Shown: positions 42,699 through 52,370 of the stretch, one piece after another
Position numbering within the stretch: position 1 is the stretch's first letter
How the letters are laid out: each line of letters opens with the position of its first letter
DNA from: Prorocentrum cordatum
Taxonomy: Eukaryota; Sar; Dinophyceae; Prorocentrales; Prorocentraceae
NCBI GenBank assembly: GCA_963575745.1
Contig: CAUYUJ010009569.1
Location: forward strand, 207,501-271,500
Direction of reading: 5' to 3'
Length of the DNA: 64,000 nucleotides
Translations under genes and position numbers: made by a program
Notes under the pieces: model-generated
Told to the model about the DNA's origin: nothing
The model's database searches: none
What the model saw: the letters and a program-made list of their open reading frames with translations, nothing else

Positions 42699-43052
42699 TC
42701 ACTTCCGCGGCTTCTTCGCGACGTGGTATTGGACTGCCAGCGCAAACGCTGCCTCGCGGTCCCCGCGCTGAAGCGCTTCCCGAATCATGTCGCACACAAG
42801 CTTCCACATGCCAACCTTGGTATCAGCATCGCGCTTGCGCGCGGCTGCAGCCGCGCGCGGGGCTGGCACATCACTGGCGGCTGCAGCCGCGGTCCTCGTC
42901 GACGTCGGAGGCGGTGGTGGCGGCGGCGGCGGCGGAGGAGGGGGAGTAGCCGCATATGTCGCATCCGATGCAGCGGACTTCGCCTTCGGCGGCGGCACTG
43001 GCTCCGAGGGAAGCCGCCATGGCGGCGTCGCTGCACTCATGTTGGCAGCCAT
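42699..43052 (-). CDS. Gene E, 117-residue protein, proline-rich with helical C-terminus
   Basis: ATG 43,052 (MAANMSAATPPWRLPSEPVP) to TGA 42,699-42,701; an in-frame ATG four codons later is an alternative start. A run of Pro (about 13) and Ala precedes a compact, normal-looking C-terminus: DTKVGMWKLVCDMIREALQR, GDREAAFALAVQYHVAKKPRK. GCTGCAGC palindromes fall inside the coding part (GCGGCTGCAGCCGCG, twice), so not all palindromes are intronic. Copy 1 (31,520-31,852) has four substitutions in the C-terminal 40 residues. Function unknown. Confidence 0.55.
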   Translation of the reverse strand: MAANMSAATPPWRLPSEPVPPPKAKSAASDATYAATPPPPPPPPPPPPPTSTRTAAAAASDVPAPRAAAAARKRDADTKVGMWKLVCDMIREALQRGDREAAFALAVQYHVAKKPRK

Positions 43053-43059
43053 TGATGTT

Positions 43060-43560
43060 CTGATCACAGGTGGTTGCGAACCACATGCAATAACATAAAG
43101 CGAACATGCGGGCTGCAAGCGCGATCGAAGCGCTACATCAACACGCCAGACACACAAAATGTAAGTCAGCGCTGCAGCGCGACGCAAAAATCTGATATCG
43201 GCACGCCAGACACCCGAACGTAAATCAGCGCTGCAGCACGATGGACTCCAAACACACGAAACGTAAGTCAGCGCTGCAGCGCCGTGAGGTCACACATCGA
43301 CGGCGGCAACGCGTGAGAGGCACACTTGATCGTAGTGTCGTCGTGCTGCAGCACGCTTGATCATACCAACGATTCGCAATGACACCAACAGTAGCGAACA
43401 TTGGGGGGATCCACCAACAATCCGCAATTATTATCCCAATCCTCCTCTTCCTTCTCCTCCTCGCCCTCGTCCTCGTGCTCGTCCTCCTCGCTGCCATTCT
43501 CAATCGCACTGCCGACCGTGATCGCACGCCCCAGCGATGCGGTCGACCGAGCGCGCCGCA
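43060..43560. other. E-F intergenic DNA with GCTGCAGC palindromes
   Basis: GCGCTGCAGCGC-like sites at about 43,170, 43,229, 43,271 and 43,346, each preceded by AAATCAGC/AAGTCAGC and accompanied by a repeated CACGCCAGACAC word. A short tandem pattern of ~50-60 bases. Confidence 0.6.
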
Positions 43561-43562
43561 GC

Positions 43563-44327
43563 TCAGTCCGAGTCGGCCTCCTCCCCCTCCGCATCGCCCT
43601 CCGCCTCCGCTTCCATCTCCTGGAGCTCATCCGCTTCGCAATCCTTGAGTTCGGCGGTGCACCACTTCGCCGCGGCCGCTTCAGCGTCATCCTTGCTGCA
43701 GCCGCGGTTTGTGCGGAACAAGGCCGTCCTGCTGCAACCGCAGTCTGTGCGGACGGCCCGCCAAGCTTGGAGCCGCTGCACCCAATAGATGCGGGTGCCG
43801 CAAGGAACGTCGGTCTCGTGGCGCCGCGGGCGCTTCAGCACCGTGCTCGCCTCTGCCGCCTCCGCCGCCTCCTGAAGCAATTTGGCCTTGATGTACTCTA
43901 CGCCCTTCTCGTGCAGCACCACCTGCAGCTTGTCCCTCCCCCCCCTATGAGGTGGGGGAATGACAATCTGCAGCTCTGTTGCCTCAGTATCGCCAAACGG
44001 CGGCAGCTGCACTGTCTTGAAGCACTTGTCCACTGGAACCTGGCGACTGGCGCGGCCTGACCGCGTGGTCGGGCGGCGGCCTGGCTCCGCTGCAGCGAAG
44101 AGCGTCGTCGGCGCCGTTGGCCCCGACGACGCGGCGCGCTGATTTTTCAGCCACGTTAGGAACATCGTGCCTCGCAAGCCCTGAGCCTTGCCGCACGCCC
44201 ACTTGCTCCAACCTGCGGTGGTCACGGTGATACACTCGCGGTCTCCGATGACCTCGACGGCCGCGACCAGCTCGCGCCCCGTACGGTTGTCGTGCAACAC
44301 GACGCAGTCGCGCTTGATCGTCGCCAT
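43563..44327 (-). CDS. Gene F, 254-residue hypothetical protein, possible AP2-like fold
   Basis: A single uninterrupted frame, ATG 44,327 (MATIKRDCVVLHDNRTGREL) to TGA 43,563-43,565. N-terminal ELVAAVEVIGDRECITVTTA and a Cys/Trp-containing WSKWACGKAQGLRGTMF; a middle LQIVIPPPHRGG; C-terminal GTRIYWVQRLQAWRAVRTD, GCSRTALFRTNRGCSKDDAE and AAAAKWCTAEL, then a Glu/Ala-rich acidic tail. The 'G-RIYW...WRA...F-...D-EAAAAKW' spacing recalls AP2-type DNA-binding domains common in dinoflagellates; I give this as a suggestion only. It is outside the duplicated segment, between genes E and G, all on the same strand. Confidence 0.6.
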   Translation of the reverse strand: MATIKRDCVVLHDNRTGRELVAAVEVIGDRECITVTTAGWSKWACGKAQGLRGTMFLTWLKNQRAASSGPTAPTTLFAAAEPGRRPTTRSGRASRQVPVDKCFKTVQLPPFGDTEATELQIVIPPPHRGGRDKLQVVLHEKGVEYIKAKLLQEAAEAAEASTVLKRPRRHETDVPCGTRIYWVQRLQAWRAVRTDCGCSRTALFRTNRGCSKDDAEAAAAKWCTAELKDCEADELQEMEAEAEGDAEGEEADSD

Positions 44328-44339
44328 CGCGCGCGCGGC

Positions 44340-44825
44340 GCGCCGAGGCTGCAGCCCGAGCGCGGTCGCACTTCAGCGCCAAAATTGCTGCGATGGAATG
44401 ATGAGGCAACATGTGCGCGGACGAGGTGCTCATGATGAGGTGCGCTGCAGCGCATGTGAAAGATGAAGCGAAGAGCAACGATCACATCGAGCACAACAGT
44501 GATGACGAAGCCGCTGCAGCGGCATGTCTGTGGGAAAGGCTGATGTCAGCACCAATATTGTGCAGTCGCTGCAGCGACGATGCTGGCGCAACGAATCGTT
44601 CCGCGCGCTGCAGCGCCGCGGCAAGTATCGCACTTCGCACCAACCCGCACACTGTTTACACCAATCGGAGGGCCACGCTCGGTGCCGTCATGTGCGCTCG
44701 CCGCTCCTTAAGCCCCCTCATCCTCCTCCCTATGCCAAACCTTACCCTGCCTCCTCCTCCTCCTCCTCCTCCGCATCACCCCTCCCTCCTGCCTCATCCT
44801 CCCGCGTGGTCCCTCTATATCGCCA
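44340..44825. other. F-G intergenic DNA with palindromes and a CTC tract
   Basis: Palindromes at about 44,447, 44,512, 44,566 and 44,609; CTC-rich at 44,720-44,800. No gene seen. Confidence 0.5.
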
Positions 44826-44827
44826 GC

Positions 44828-47734
44828 TCAGGCCGTCCTGAGCTTCTTGGCTGGCCGCGGCTGCAGCCGCGGCCACGGCTTCACCGCCAGGAAGTCGCCC
44901 GCGGACAGGGCGCAAGTGTTATGCATCTGGGGCACCCCCACCTGCACCTTGTTGACGCCTGTCCCGAACGTCACGGTCTCCTTTCGGAGCTCCATGTTGG
45001 GCTCTGAGTCGGACTTTGCCACCACCCAGAAGGGGCTGACAAAGGCGTCGGGGCCCCGCGACCCCTCAGCGGGGGGCCCTGCGAACTGCGGGCCCACGAA
45101 GAACTCGTAGAGGCCAACCTTCCCCAACGAGATGCTCTCCGCAACGCAGCCCGTGCTGACCCGCGTGGACGAGGCTGAAATGCGACCACTCCCACCGCGT
45201 GGAGCTACATGGCGCGCAGTCGGTAACATCACTGACCTCGTCGCTACGGCCTGACGTGCCCCGAAATCCTCGCTACCTCGTGCTCAGCGCAGCGCTGCAG
45301 CGCGGCGTCGTCGGAGGGGGGCGCGGACGATTGCGGAAGCACAAGTCTGACGAGCTCACCCACTTTGAACGCTCGCTTGCAGCGCACGGCAGGTGGGTCC
45401 TGCAGGATCTCCAAGTGCAAAATGTTCGCCTGGTACTTCAGCGCTTGGAGCCGCAGCGCCATGTTGCATGCCCCCTTGAACGCGTCCATCGCCCAACCCT
45501 CGTGGGCTGGCGGCAAGTGCTCCTTCGTGAACGGCAACTGCTCCTGCACCCTGGACGTCAACTTGTAATTCTCGAGCAATATGTTTACTTCAATCCGCCC
45601 GCTCGGCTAACTGCTCCGTGCGCTGCAGCGCATCGACCAACCCATTGCAACTTAAGTACAGGAAATACAATATCGCAGTTACTACCTCCTCCTCCCCCCC
45701 CTGCTCCCTGCACGGGCGGCGGGGTGGCTGCAGCCGCGCAATGGAGATCTCTTCGCCCACCAGGTCGCCGTACAACTTCTTCTGAGCGGTGATCCCATTC
45801 TCCGAGATGGAGAGCACCTCGAAAACGTCATCCACCTCCTTCTTCTGGACGATGTGCTTCCCCACGTCGAACCCTGCACGCCGCATGCGGAAGACGTTGC
45901 TCTTCAGCTCAGCGGCCGACGACGCTGCCGCGCGCGGCGCGTCTGCATCGGCGCTCGCTGGGAACTCGGGTGCGCCATCGCCTTGCTTGTCGGTCTGCAC
46001 CGCCTTGCCGAACTCGATCCCCAAGCTCTTCATCTGCAGCTGGGCTGGCTCCCCGAGCTCATGGAGTAAGACCTCTCTGGAGGGTCGCTGCAGCGACATT
46101 GAATGGCGAAAAGCAGGGAGGGAGGGAAACAAGGAGCACACGAAAGGTGGCGTGAGAAGATACCTGTGCTATATCTGCTACGCATCCGAAAGTGCGGTCT
46201 CCTGGCGCTCGCTTCTTCACCAGGTGCATGGCACAGCGGACATCCAACTTTGTGATGTGCAAGAAGCCCTGCTCCGCTCCGATATCCAACCTCTTCACGA
46301 GCGACCTTGCATCGGCCATGAGGTTGTCGGCCGCAGCCACGTCCGCCTTGCGGGACGCGACGTGGACGATCTCGTTTGCCTTGATCCGCCCATCGCTTCA
46401 GCGATTGCGTTTGGGAATAAAGCAATGTAACGGTGCGTGTGTGTGTGCGGGGGAGGGGGGAGGGGTGGGTACGCAGTTCTAACAATGCAGCGCAATGCAT
46501 AGATGCGCTGCAGCGCATGTCACTACAAGGGGGCGCCGACAAGCTTATGGATGGTCCTGCACATGCTATCCACCACGTGCTCGCCTGAATAGTTGGCCTT
46601 CACGAGCGCCGCTACGACATGCGGGTACGACTCCTGGTGCTTCCCCCATTTAATCGAATTCAACTTGCGCCAGAATTCAGAGCCGCACATCAAAGTTTGC
46701 CCCGAGACGTCCACATTCGTGAAGGTCTTGAGGGCTTCATCTATTTCACGGAGAAGTTCTCCGTTTTGTGGCCCGAGCTCAACAAACTTGCACAAGTCAG
46801 CGATCCACGCCTTGCAAGGTGGGTTCGCGTGGCCCGCTTGCTCGGCGATGTCGCGCCAATCGGGCTTGCTGGAACCCTCAGCGAGGCTGTGTGCCAAGAG
46901 CATCCGCCCACCTGCCTGCAGCAAGCGCCGAGCCGATCAAGTGCTGCAGCACGGTAAGATATAATGCTCCTGCTCCTCGTTCTCACCTCCTCCCCAACGC
47001 GCTCCCACTCATCACCCTCCTCGTGCATCATCCTGGTCCTTACTACATGCCGCTATATACTATAGTGGGGATAGGCTGCAGCCTGACCGAATGATCTCGG
47101 TCTCGTGAACCGCCTCCCTGACGTCGGCGTTCAAAGCCCTCTGCACGAAGTTCTTGAGGCCCTTCACTTTGGCCACCGCGTGCTTGATGATCAACCACGT
47201 CAGGCCCTTTTTGACTGCCGTCGCAAGTTGCGGGTGCAACGCGCACAGCTTTTCGGAGTCGATGTTGTCCCGAGAGTCTGCCAGCGCCTTCACTGTGGTC
47301 GGCGCCTTGGCCAGCACGCAGCGGAGGAAGACGTTCGTGTGGGAGCCGCCCACTGACGTATACCGCAATGAGTCCAGCGGGGGGCACCGACCCCCGCTGA
47401 GCCGCGAAAGGGGGTCGTTCGCCATCGCGGTCTCTTCCAACTGCGCCCCCTGCGGGGCCTCGAAGGCAGCGGCTGCAGCCGTCTTGGCCAAGACGAAGCC
47501 CTGGGCGCAAATCTTCGCGCCTAAATTGCGAGCCCGCGCAGGGTTCACTAACGAACCGCTGCGGTTCCGAATGTCGATGCCCATCTGGTTCGGTGGGACC
47601 TGCTGGTAATACGCTAGCCCCTCCGCCAGCAGGAACTCCTTCAGTTGATCCCACCCCGATGCCAACCTCCCCGAGGAATTGCTTTCCTCGATGTACTGCA
47701 AGATCTGCTCCTCCTGACGCGCCTGCAGCGCCAT
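44828..47734 (-). CDS. Gene G, multi-exon hypothetical protein (about six exons)
   Basis: Starts at ATG 47,734 (MALQARQEEQILQYIEESNS) and ends TGA 44,828-44,830 (FLAVKPWPR...KKLRTA). Coding blocks, in order: 47,734-~47,100 (GLAYYQQVPPNQMGIDIRNR, LCALHPQLATAVKKGLTWLI); ~46,930-46,540 (MLLAHSLAEGSSKPDWRDIA); ~46,330-46,170 (FLHITKLDVRCAMHLVKKRA); ~46,090-45,700 (ELKSNVFRMRRAGFDVGKHI); ~45,570-45,290 (GWAMDAFKGACNMALRLQAL); ~45,190-44,828 (GKVGLYEFFVGPQFAGPP, DAFVSPFWVVAKSDSEPNME). Each break contains a GCTGCAGC palindrome. The last block resembles a piece I recall in other dinoflagellate multicopy genes. Function unknown; exact junctions unresolved. The first gene from the right end of the element. 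Confidence 0.55.
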
Positions 47735-47738
47735 GCCA

Positions 47739-47754
47739 GCGCTATATATAGCGC
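47739..47754. promoter_or_regulatory. TATATATA-centred palindrome before gene G
   Basis: GCGCTATATATAGCGC, a perfect 16-bp palindrome ending four bases before the gene G start codon. It has the form of the GCGCTGCAGCGC sites with the core replaced by TATATATA. A core-promoter role is conceivable but unproven. Confidence 0.35.
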
Positions 47755-47919
47755 CGAATGCAACGTGCGAGCCCGCGGGCGCGACGGCGGATGCGGCGCG
47801 CGGCCGCAGCTTGAGACAAGCTGTCGCGCGGCGTGCGCGTGAACATCGACTTGCATGGACATGCAATTTGCGAGCAGAAATGTTGATCTGGGCTGCAGCC
47901 CGAGGCCCATGAAGCACGA

Positions 47920-48390
47920 GCGCGCACGCGCTGCAGCGCGATGCGGCATCACGACGACAACCATTTTTTTGCGCTGCAGCGCAAAGTAACATACGTGCTA
48001 TCAAATTTGGAGCGCTGCAGCGCTCAATGCGACCATTGAAAAAACAACGAATACAACAAAACATAATTGACATGTGCATTCAAATTCCTTGCAAACGGAG
48101 CTGGGCGAAAATGAAGATCCGAACAACGTGCAACTAGAAAACATGCATTTAACTCAACATTCAGCGCTGCAGCGCTTCATCTTCAGCGCACGCAGCGCTT
48201 CATGTTCATATAAATCCGAAGGCAGCGCTGCAGCGCTTCTCATTTTTAAAGCAAAAATCCAGGACACCGACTCCGAATCAAAATGCAAAATTTGTAGCGC
48301 TGCAGCGCTCAACGAACAAACTCAGCTCTTTCAAGACGTGGATTTACCTTTTTTCCCTGTGCATGGCCCTTGGATAACAAGTGCAATGTA
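47920..48390. other. Right-arm non-coding DNA with seven or so GCTGCAGC palindromes
   Basis: AGCGCTGCAGCGCT-type palindromes at about 47,930, 47,971, 48,012, 48,164, 48,225 and 48,297 in AT-richer DNA than the rest of the element. No coding signal. Confidence 0.55.
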
Positions 48391-48619
48391 ACCGCTAAGT
48401 CACTTATAACCTACTTAGCAAACTAGCTATAAGCGGTTATAAGTGGTTAGCTAAGTGCGCTAAGCACTTAGCTAACTGGTTATAAGTGGATAGCTAAGTA
48501 CTTACTAAGTCATTACTAAGTGGGCCACTTAGTAATGACTGAGTAAGTACTTAGCTAAGTCCGCTAACTACTTACTAAGTACTTAACTTAGCGTAGTAAG
48601 TATGTTAAGTACTTAGCAA
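48391..48619. repeat. Right subterminal repeat array
   Basis: Copies of TAAGTGGTTAGC, CTTAGCTAA and TTACTAAGT in both orientations, the same vocabulary as 19,480-19,815. Confidence 0.8.
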
Positions 48620-48637
48620 CCGCCGCGGCCATCCAAG
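48620..48637 (-). repeat. Right terminal inverted repeat
   Basis: CCGCCGCGGCCATCCAAG, the exact complement of the left TIR. It is followed by CAGGGCCGG, the continuation of the satellite unit. Confidence 0.85.
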
Positions 48638-49240
48638 CAGGGCCGGTTTTGCGAGGATGTCTCAAGCGAGGGCGCCGGTTTGGGATTCGTCACCGGATCC
48701 AGCGGATCCGTCCGGAAACGGTGCCGGAGGCCGCTCTGCTCCTCTGGGCACCTCCCCCGGGGCCGGTTTTGCGAGGATGTCTCAAGCGAGGGCGCCGGTT
48801 TGGGATTCGTCACCGGATCCAGCGGATCCAGTCCGGAAACGGTGCCGGAGGCCGCTCTGGGCTCCTCTGGGCACCTCCCCCGGGGCCGGTTTTGTGAGGA
48901 TGTCTCAAGCGAGGGCGCCGGTTTGGGATTCGTCACCGGATCCAGCGGATCGGATCTGTCCGGAAACGGTGCCGGAGGCCGCTCTGGGCTCCTCTGGGCA
49001 CCTCCCCCGGGGCCGGTTTTGTGAGGATGTCTCAAGCGAGGGCGCCGGTTTGGGATTCGTCACCGGATCCACCGGATCTGTCCGGAAACGGTGCCGGAGG
49101 CCGCTCTGGGCTCCTCTGGGCACCTCCCCCGGGGCCGGTTTTGCGAGGATGTCTCAAGCGAGGGCGCCGGTTTGGGATTCGTCACCGGATCCAGCGGATC
49201 CGTCCGGAAACGGTACCGGAGGCCGCTCTGGACTCGTGCT
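48638..49240. repeat. 122-bp-class satellite, right block
   Basis: About five units of the same satellite as 18,200-19,451, continuing in register and breaking off at GGCCGCTCTGGACTCG (about 49,230). Confidence 0.95.
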
Positions 49241-49499
49241 CTTCGCGCCGGGGGTGAGGATGACGTGAGTTCCACAGAAACTCCTTCAAACGATGTGGGC
49301 GTGGTAGAAATGCCCGTTTTGGGCCTCCCCCCTCGCGCGGTCCATCAACAAGGGAAAGTAAGCAGCAAGAAGTCAACAAGGAACAGTAAGCAGCAAGAAG
49401 CAGAATTGTAACAGTGGAAACTGGAAGCTGCAACTGGTACAGGAAACTGCGAACCTTCGCCCTACAGCCTGGTGGCCCCACAAGGGGGCCGGCGGATTT
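49241..49499. other. No gene seen
   Basis: Contains two AAGTAAGCAGCAAGAAG-like words (about 49,357-49,397). No coding signal. Confidence 0.4.
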
Positions 49500-49670
49500 C
49501 GTCCGTTAAAATTCATTTGGTTCGAATTCGTCCGGTTTAATTTCATCTGATTTGAATTCGCTGGTTTAGATTCATCTGGCTTGATCTCATCCGATTTAAG
49601 TTCATCCAGTTTTAATTCTCCCGGTTTAAGTTCATCCAGTTTATATTCGCCCGGTGTAAAATACTCCCAG
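49500..49670. repeat. TTCATCCGGTTTTAA minisatellite, array 2
   Basis: About nine degenerate units in the same orientation as array 1. Confidence 0.85.
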
Positions 49671-49729
49671 AAGGCGTCCCGTGTAGGAAACGGCGTGTGC
49701 GCCAGAACGCCACAATTCTGAGCTCGGAA

Positions 49730-50150
49730 TTTGGCCGAAGTCGGAAAGTAGGGAGCTGGAGTCGGGATCGCGGGAGTTGGAGTTGGAATGACGGGCGCTG
49801 GATTCTGAAAGTTGGCAGCCGTAAGCGGGAAATTGAGAGACGGAGCCAGAGAGACGGGCGTCGGAGTGGGAAAATTGGAGCTGAATTCGGAGAGATGGGA
49901 GCTTGGATCGGAGAGTTGGGTGTTGGAGTCGAAAGATTAGGAGACTGAGTCGGAGAGTTGGGAACCGGAGTCGGAGAGATGGGAGCTGGAATCGGTTGGG
50001 AGCCAGAGATTGAGTTGGAGAGTTGAGAACCGGAATCGGAGAGATGGGAGCTGGAATCGGTTGGGAGTCGGAGTCGGGGAGAAGAGCGGAGTCGGAAAGT
50101 TCGGGGTTGGAGTCAGAAAATTGAGCGGAGGATGGGAAATTGGGAATTGG
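49730..50150. repeat. GGAGTCGGAGAGTTGGGA minisatellite
   Basis: Degenerate units built from GGAGTYGGA, GAGATGGGAGCTGGAATCGG and AGTTGGGAACCGGAGTCGG, about 24-26 bp. Confidence 0.8.
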
Positions 50151-50154
50151 AAAT

Positions 50155-50790
50155 AATCATGGGGACCACAATAATTGCAATTTTGAACGACGGGAGCACA
50201 GCGCCGATCCGAGAAGGAGGCCTACGCTGTAGCGGCAGCACCTTTTTGAAACGCCGGAAACAATCGGATTGCACAACAAAACGTAAAGCAAGAACAGTTG
50301 TTGACATCCTCCGTGTAAAGATCTTCCGCAAAGCTTCGGTGGAGGAAGGAGAATAGCACCCATATTGTTTGACTGTGGAGGGAGGAAAGAGGAGGAGGAA
50401 CAGCCAGAAATGGAAGATAAGGAGGATGAGGGGGAGCAGAGCGAGCACAAAGGCCAGAGGCCTCTTGGCTGCCTCTCGGCGTCTCTTCGGATTTTTGCTT
50501 CCTGTTTCGATTCGTCCGGTTTTCCATTCGCCCGGTTTAAGTTCGTCCTGTTTTATTTCGCGCTTCGCGCGTGCATCACCTATGCATCGCGCCTGCGTCG
50601 GCGATGCGTCGGTGATTCGTTGCGATCTCCCGACCCCTGGTCCCCTTATTCCTCTCTATCCTTCCGCTTTTGTTCCTGCTGCTGCTGTTCGTTCTCATCC
50701 TCCTCTTCCCGGTCATCCTCCTCCTCGCCCGCCACCTCCCCCTCGTGGGCATGCAGTTCCTGTTTTTCCGATTACGCGCAACACGGATAT
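50155..50790. other. No gene recognised
   Basis: Mixed sequence with a few TTCGTCCGG units (50,505-50,560). Frames of ~150-170 residues exist but have no domain. Confidence 0.4.
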
Positions 50791-50794
50791 TCCC

Positions 50795-51045
50795 GGAAAG
50801 GGCGCGGGCTCAGGGTTCTTTTTTAGTATTGTTTTGTTTCCCCCCCGCTTCGGCCGGCTAAATTATTTGCGATTGATAACGAGGTAAAGTCCCATTCGGC
50901 GTGGGCAATTTGAGGGAATCCTTAGCGAAACGATGGTTTTTGAACTCCCAATCGATAAATCACCGGGTGCGGGACACATTTGGGTCAGGGGCACGAGTCC
51001 GTGTGTTTTACGTGTGTTCCTATAGATTGGCCCTCTCCAGGAGGC
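50795..51045. repeat. ~250-bp dispersed block, copy 1
   Basis: From GGAAAGGGCGCGGGCTCAGG through CGGCCGGCTAAATTATTTGC, GTCCCATTCGGCGTGG and AATCGATAAATCACCGG to TAGATTGGCCCTCTCCAGG. Further copies at 52,155-52,370 and 54,190-54,495. Each is followed by a 64-bp array. Confidence 0.85.
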
Positions 51046-52154
51046 CCCCAGACGTCCCAGGTCACCCAGGGGGGTATCTAACATGGTTGCCCCGAGCTGG
51101 AACCACGTGTTTTTACTTGTCCAGGCCACCCGGTGGGGTATCCAACATGATTGCCCCGAACTGGAGCCACGTGTTTTTACGTGTCCAAACCACCCAAGGG
51201 GGGTATCTAACATGATTGTTCCGAGCAAAGACCGCATGTTTTAATTGTCCAGGCCATTCAGGAGTGTATCTAACATGGTTGTCCCGAGCTGGCACCATTT
51301 GTTTTTACGTGTCCAGGCCACCCAGGGGGGTATCTAACATGGTTGTCTCGAGCTGGCACCATGTGTTTTTACGTGTCCAGGCCACCCAGGGGGGTATCTA
51401 ACATTATTGTCCCGAGCAAGGACCGCGTGTTTTAGCTGTCCAAGCCACTCAGGAGTGTATCTAACATGGTTGTCCCGAGCTGGCACCATGTGTTTTCATG
51501 TGTCCAGGCCACCCAGTGGGGTATCTAACATGATTTCCCCGAACAGGAATCACGGGTTTTCACGTGTTTCGGCCACCCAGGGGGTATCTGACATGGCGTC
51601 AGGCCCAACGCCGAATTACCAGGAAACGCCTGGGGGCCCAAAAACGCTACCCGAACACATATCCCAATCCAGAACAAAGTGTTGTTTTCTTGCTCTGGAC
51701 AGGGGGGGCGCTTGGAGGGCCTCTCCAGGGAAGAAATTGCGAGGATGTCTCGAGCGGGAGCGCGAATTCAGTGTATCCAGGCCACGCAGGGGGGTATTTC
51801 ACATGCTTGTCCCGAGCTGGAACCATATGTTTTTACATGTCCAGGCCACCCAGGGGGATATCTCCCAAGGTTGTCCCGAGCTGGAACGCACGTGTTTTTA
51901 CGTGTCCAGGTCAGCCAGGTGGGTATCTAACATGGTTGTCCCGAGCTGTTTTTTTATTTTTACGTGTCCACGCCACCCAGGGGGATATCTAACATGGTTG
52001 TCCCGAGCTGGAACGCACGTGTTTTTACGTGTCCAGGTCAGCCAGGGAGGTATCTAACATGGTTGTCCCGAGCTGGAATCTTTTTTCTTTTTACGTGTCC
52101 AGGCCACCCAGGGGGCTATCTAACATGGTTGTCCCGAGCTTGAACCACGTGTTT
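51046..52154. repeat. 64-bp tandem array 1
   Basis: Units read ACGTGTCCAGGCCACCCAGG, GGGGTATCTAACATGGTTGT, CCCGAGCTGGAACCACGTGT. The GTCCCGAGC word recurs every 64 bases. An insert at about 51,595-51,775 breaks the array and holds a GCGAGGATGTCTCGAGCG word also found in the 122-bp-class satellite. Confidence 0.9.
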
Positions 52155-52370
52155 TTCCCCGGAAAGGGCTTGGGCCCAGGGTTCTCTTTTAGTGTTGTTT
52201 CCTTTCGATTTCGGCCGGCGAAATTATTTGCTACGAAGAACAAAGTAAAGCCCTATTCGGCGTGGAAAAATTGAGGATGTCCCTCGCGAAACGTCGGTGT
52301 TTGAAATCCCGATCGAGAAATCACAGGGTGCGGGACACATGTTGTTCGAAGAAGTGCATCCCGTGCGAGC
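52155..52370. repeat. ~250-bp dispersed block, copy 2
   Basis: Shorter than copies 1 and 3: it lacks the TAGATTGGCCCTCTCC end. Otherwise clearly homologous. Confidence 0.85.

Larger units (their letters stand above)
31953..43031. repeat. 11-kb duplicated segment, copy 2 (starts at the N gap)
   Basis: Starts in the CTC tract equivalent to about 20,872 and matches copy 1 until the base equivalent to 31,852. Differences include gene C and B indels, two more KGKGKDKD units in gene D, a 58-base C run with flanking insertion near 39,540, and a shorter CGG-rich block near 40,900. Confidence 0.93.
19452..48637 (-). mobile_element. Giant TIR transposon inserted in the satellite (Tnp2/CACTA-like candidate)
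   Basis: Seen: the 122-bp-class satellite is interrupted at 19,451 and continues in register at 48,638. The inserted block begins and ends with an 18-bp perfect inverted repeat, CTTGGATGGCCGCGGCGG, extending to 27 bp with two mismatches. CA is present on both flanks, a possible 2-bp target duplication. Inside each end are several hundred bases of a repeated motif. All recognisable genes lie on the minus strand, and one encodes a transposase-like protein with Tnp2-type motifs. Terminal and subterminal repeats plus a Tnp2-type enzyme are hallmarks of the CACTA superfamily, but the termini are not CACTA and the target duplication is not 3 bp, so class is inferred. Length is 29.2 kb as assembled, or about 18 kb if the internal duplication is artificial. 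Confidence 0.72.

Noticed and set aside
47060-48079. Gene G start extended upstream to an ATG at 48,079
   Set aside because: The extra 115 codons run through several GCGCTGCAGCGC palindromes and have poor protein character. The ATG at 47,734 begins a normal helical segment.
21160-48310. GCTGCAGC palindromes as CRISPR, restriction-avoidance or phage-like sites
   Set aside because: The distribution follows introns and intergenic DNA of one eukaryotic element. No restriction system or prokaryotic genes are present.
19452-48637. Maverick/Polinton or giant-virus insertion
   Set aside because: No protein-primed polymerase, capsid, packaging ATPase or retroviral-type integrase is visible inside the TIRs. 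The only transposase-like gene is of Tnp2 type.
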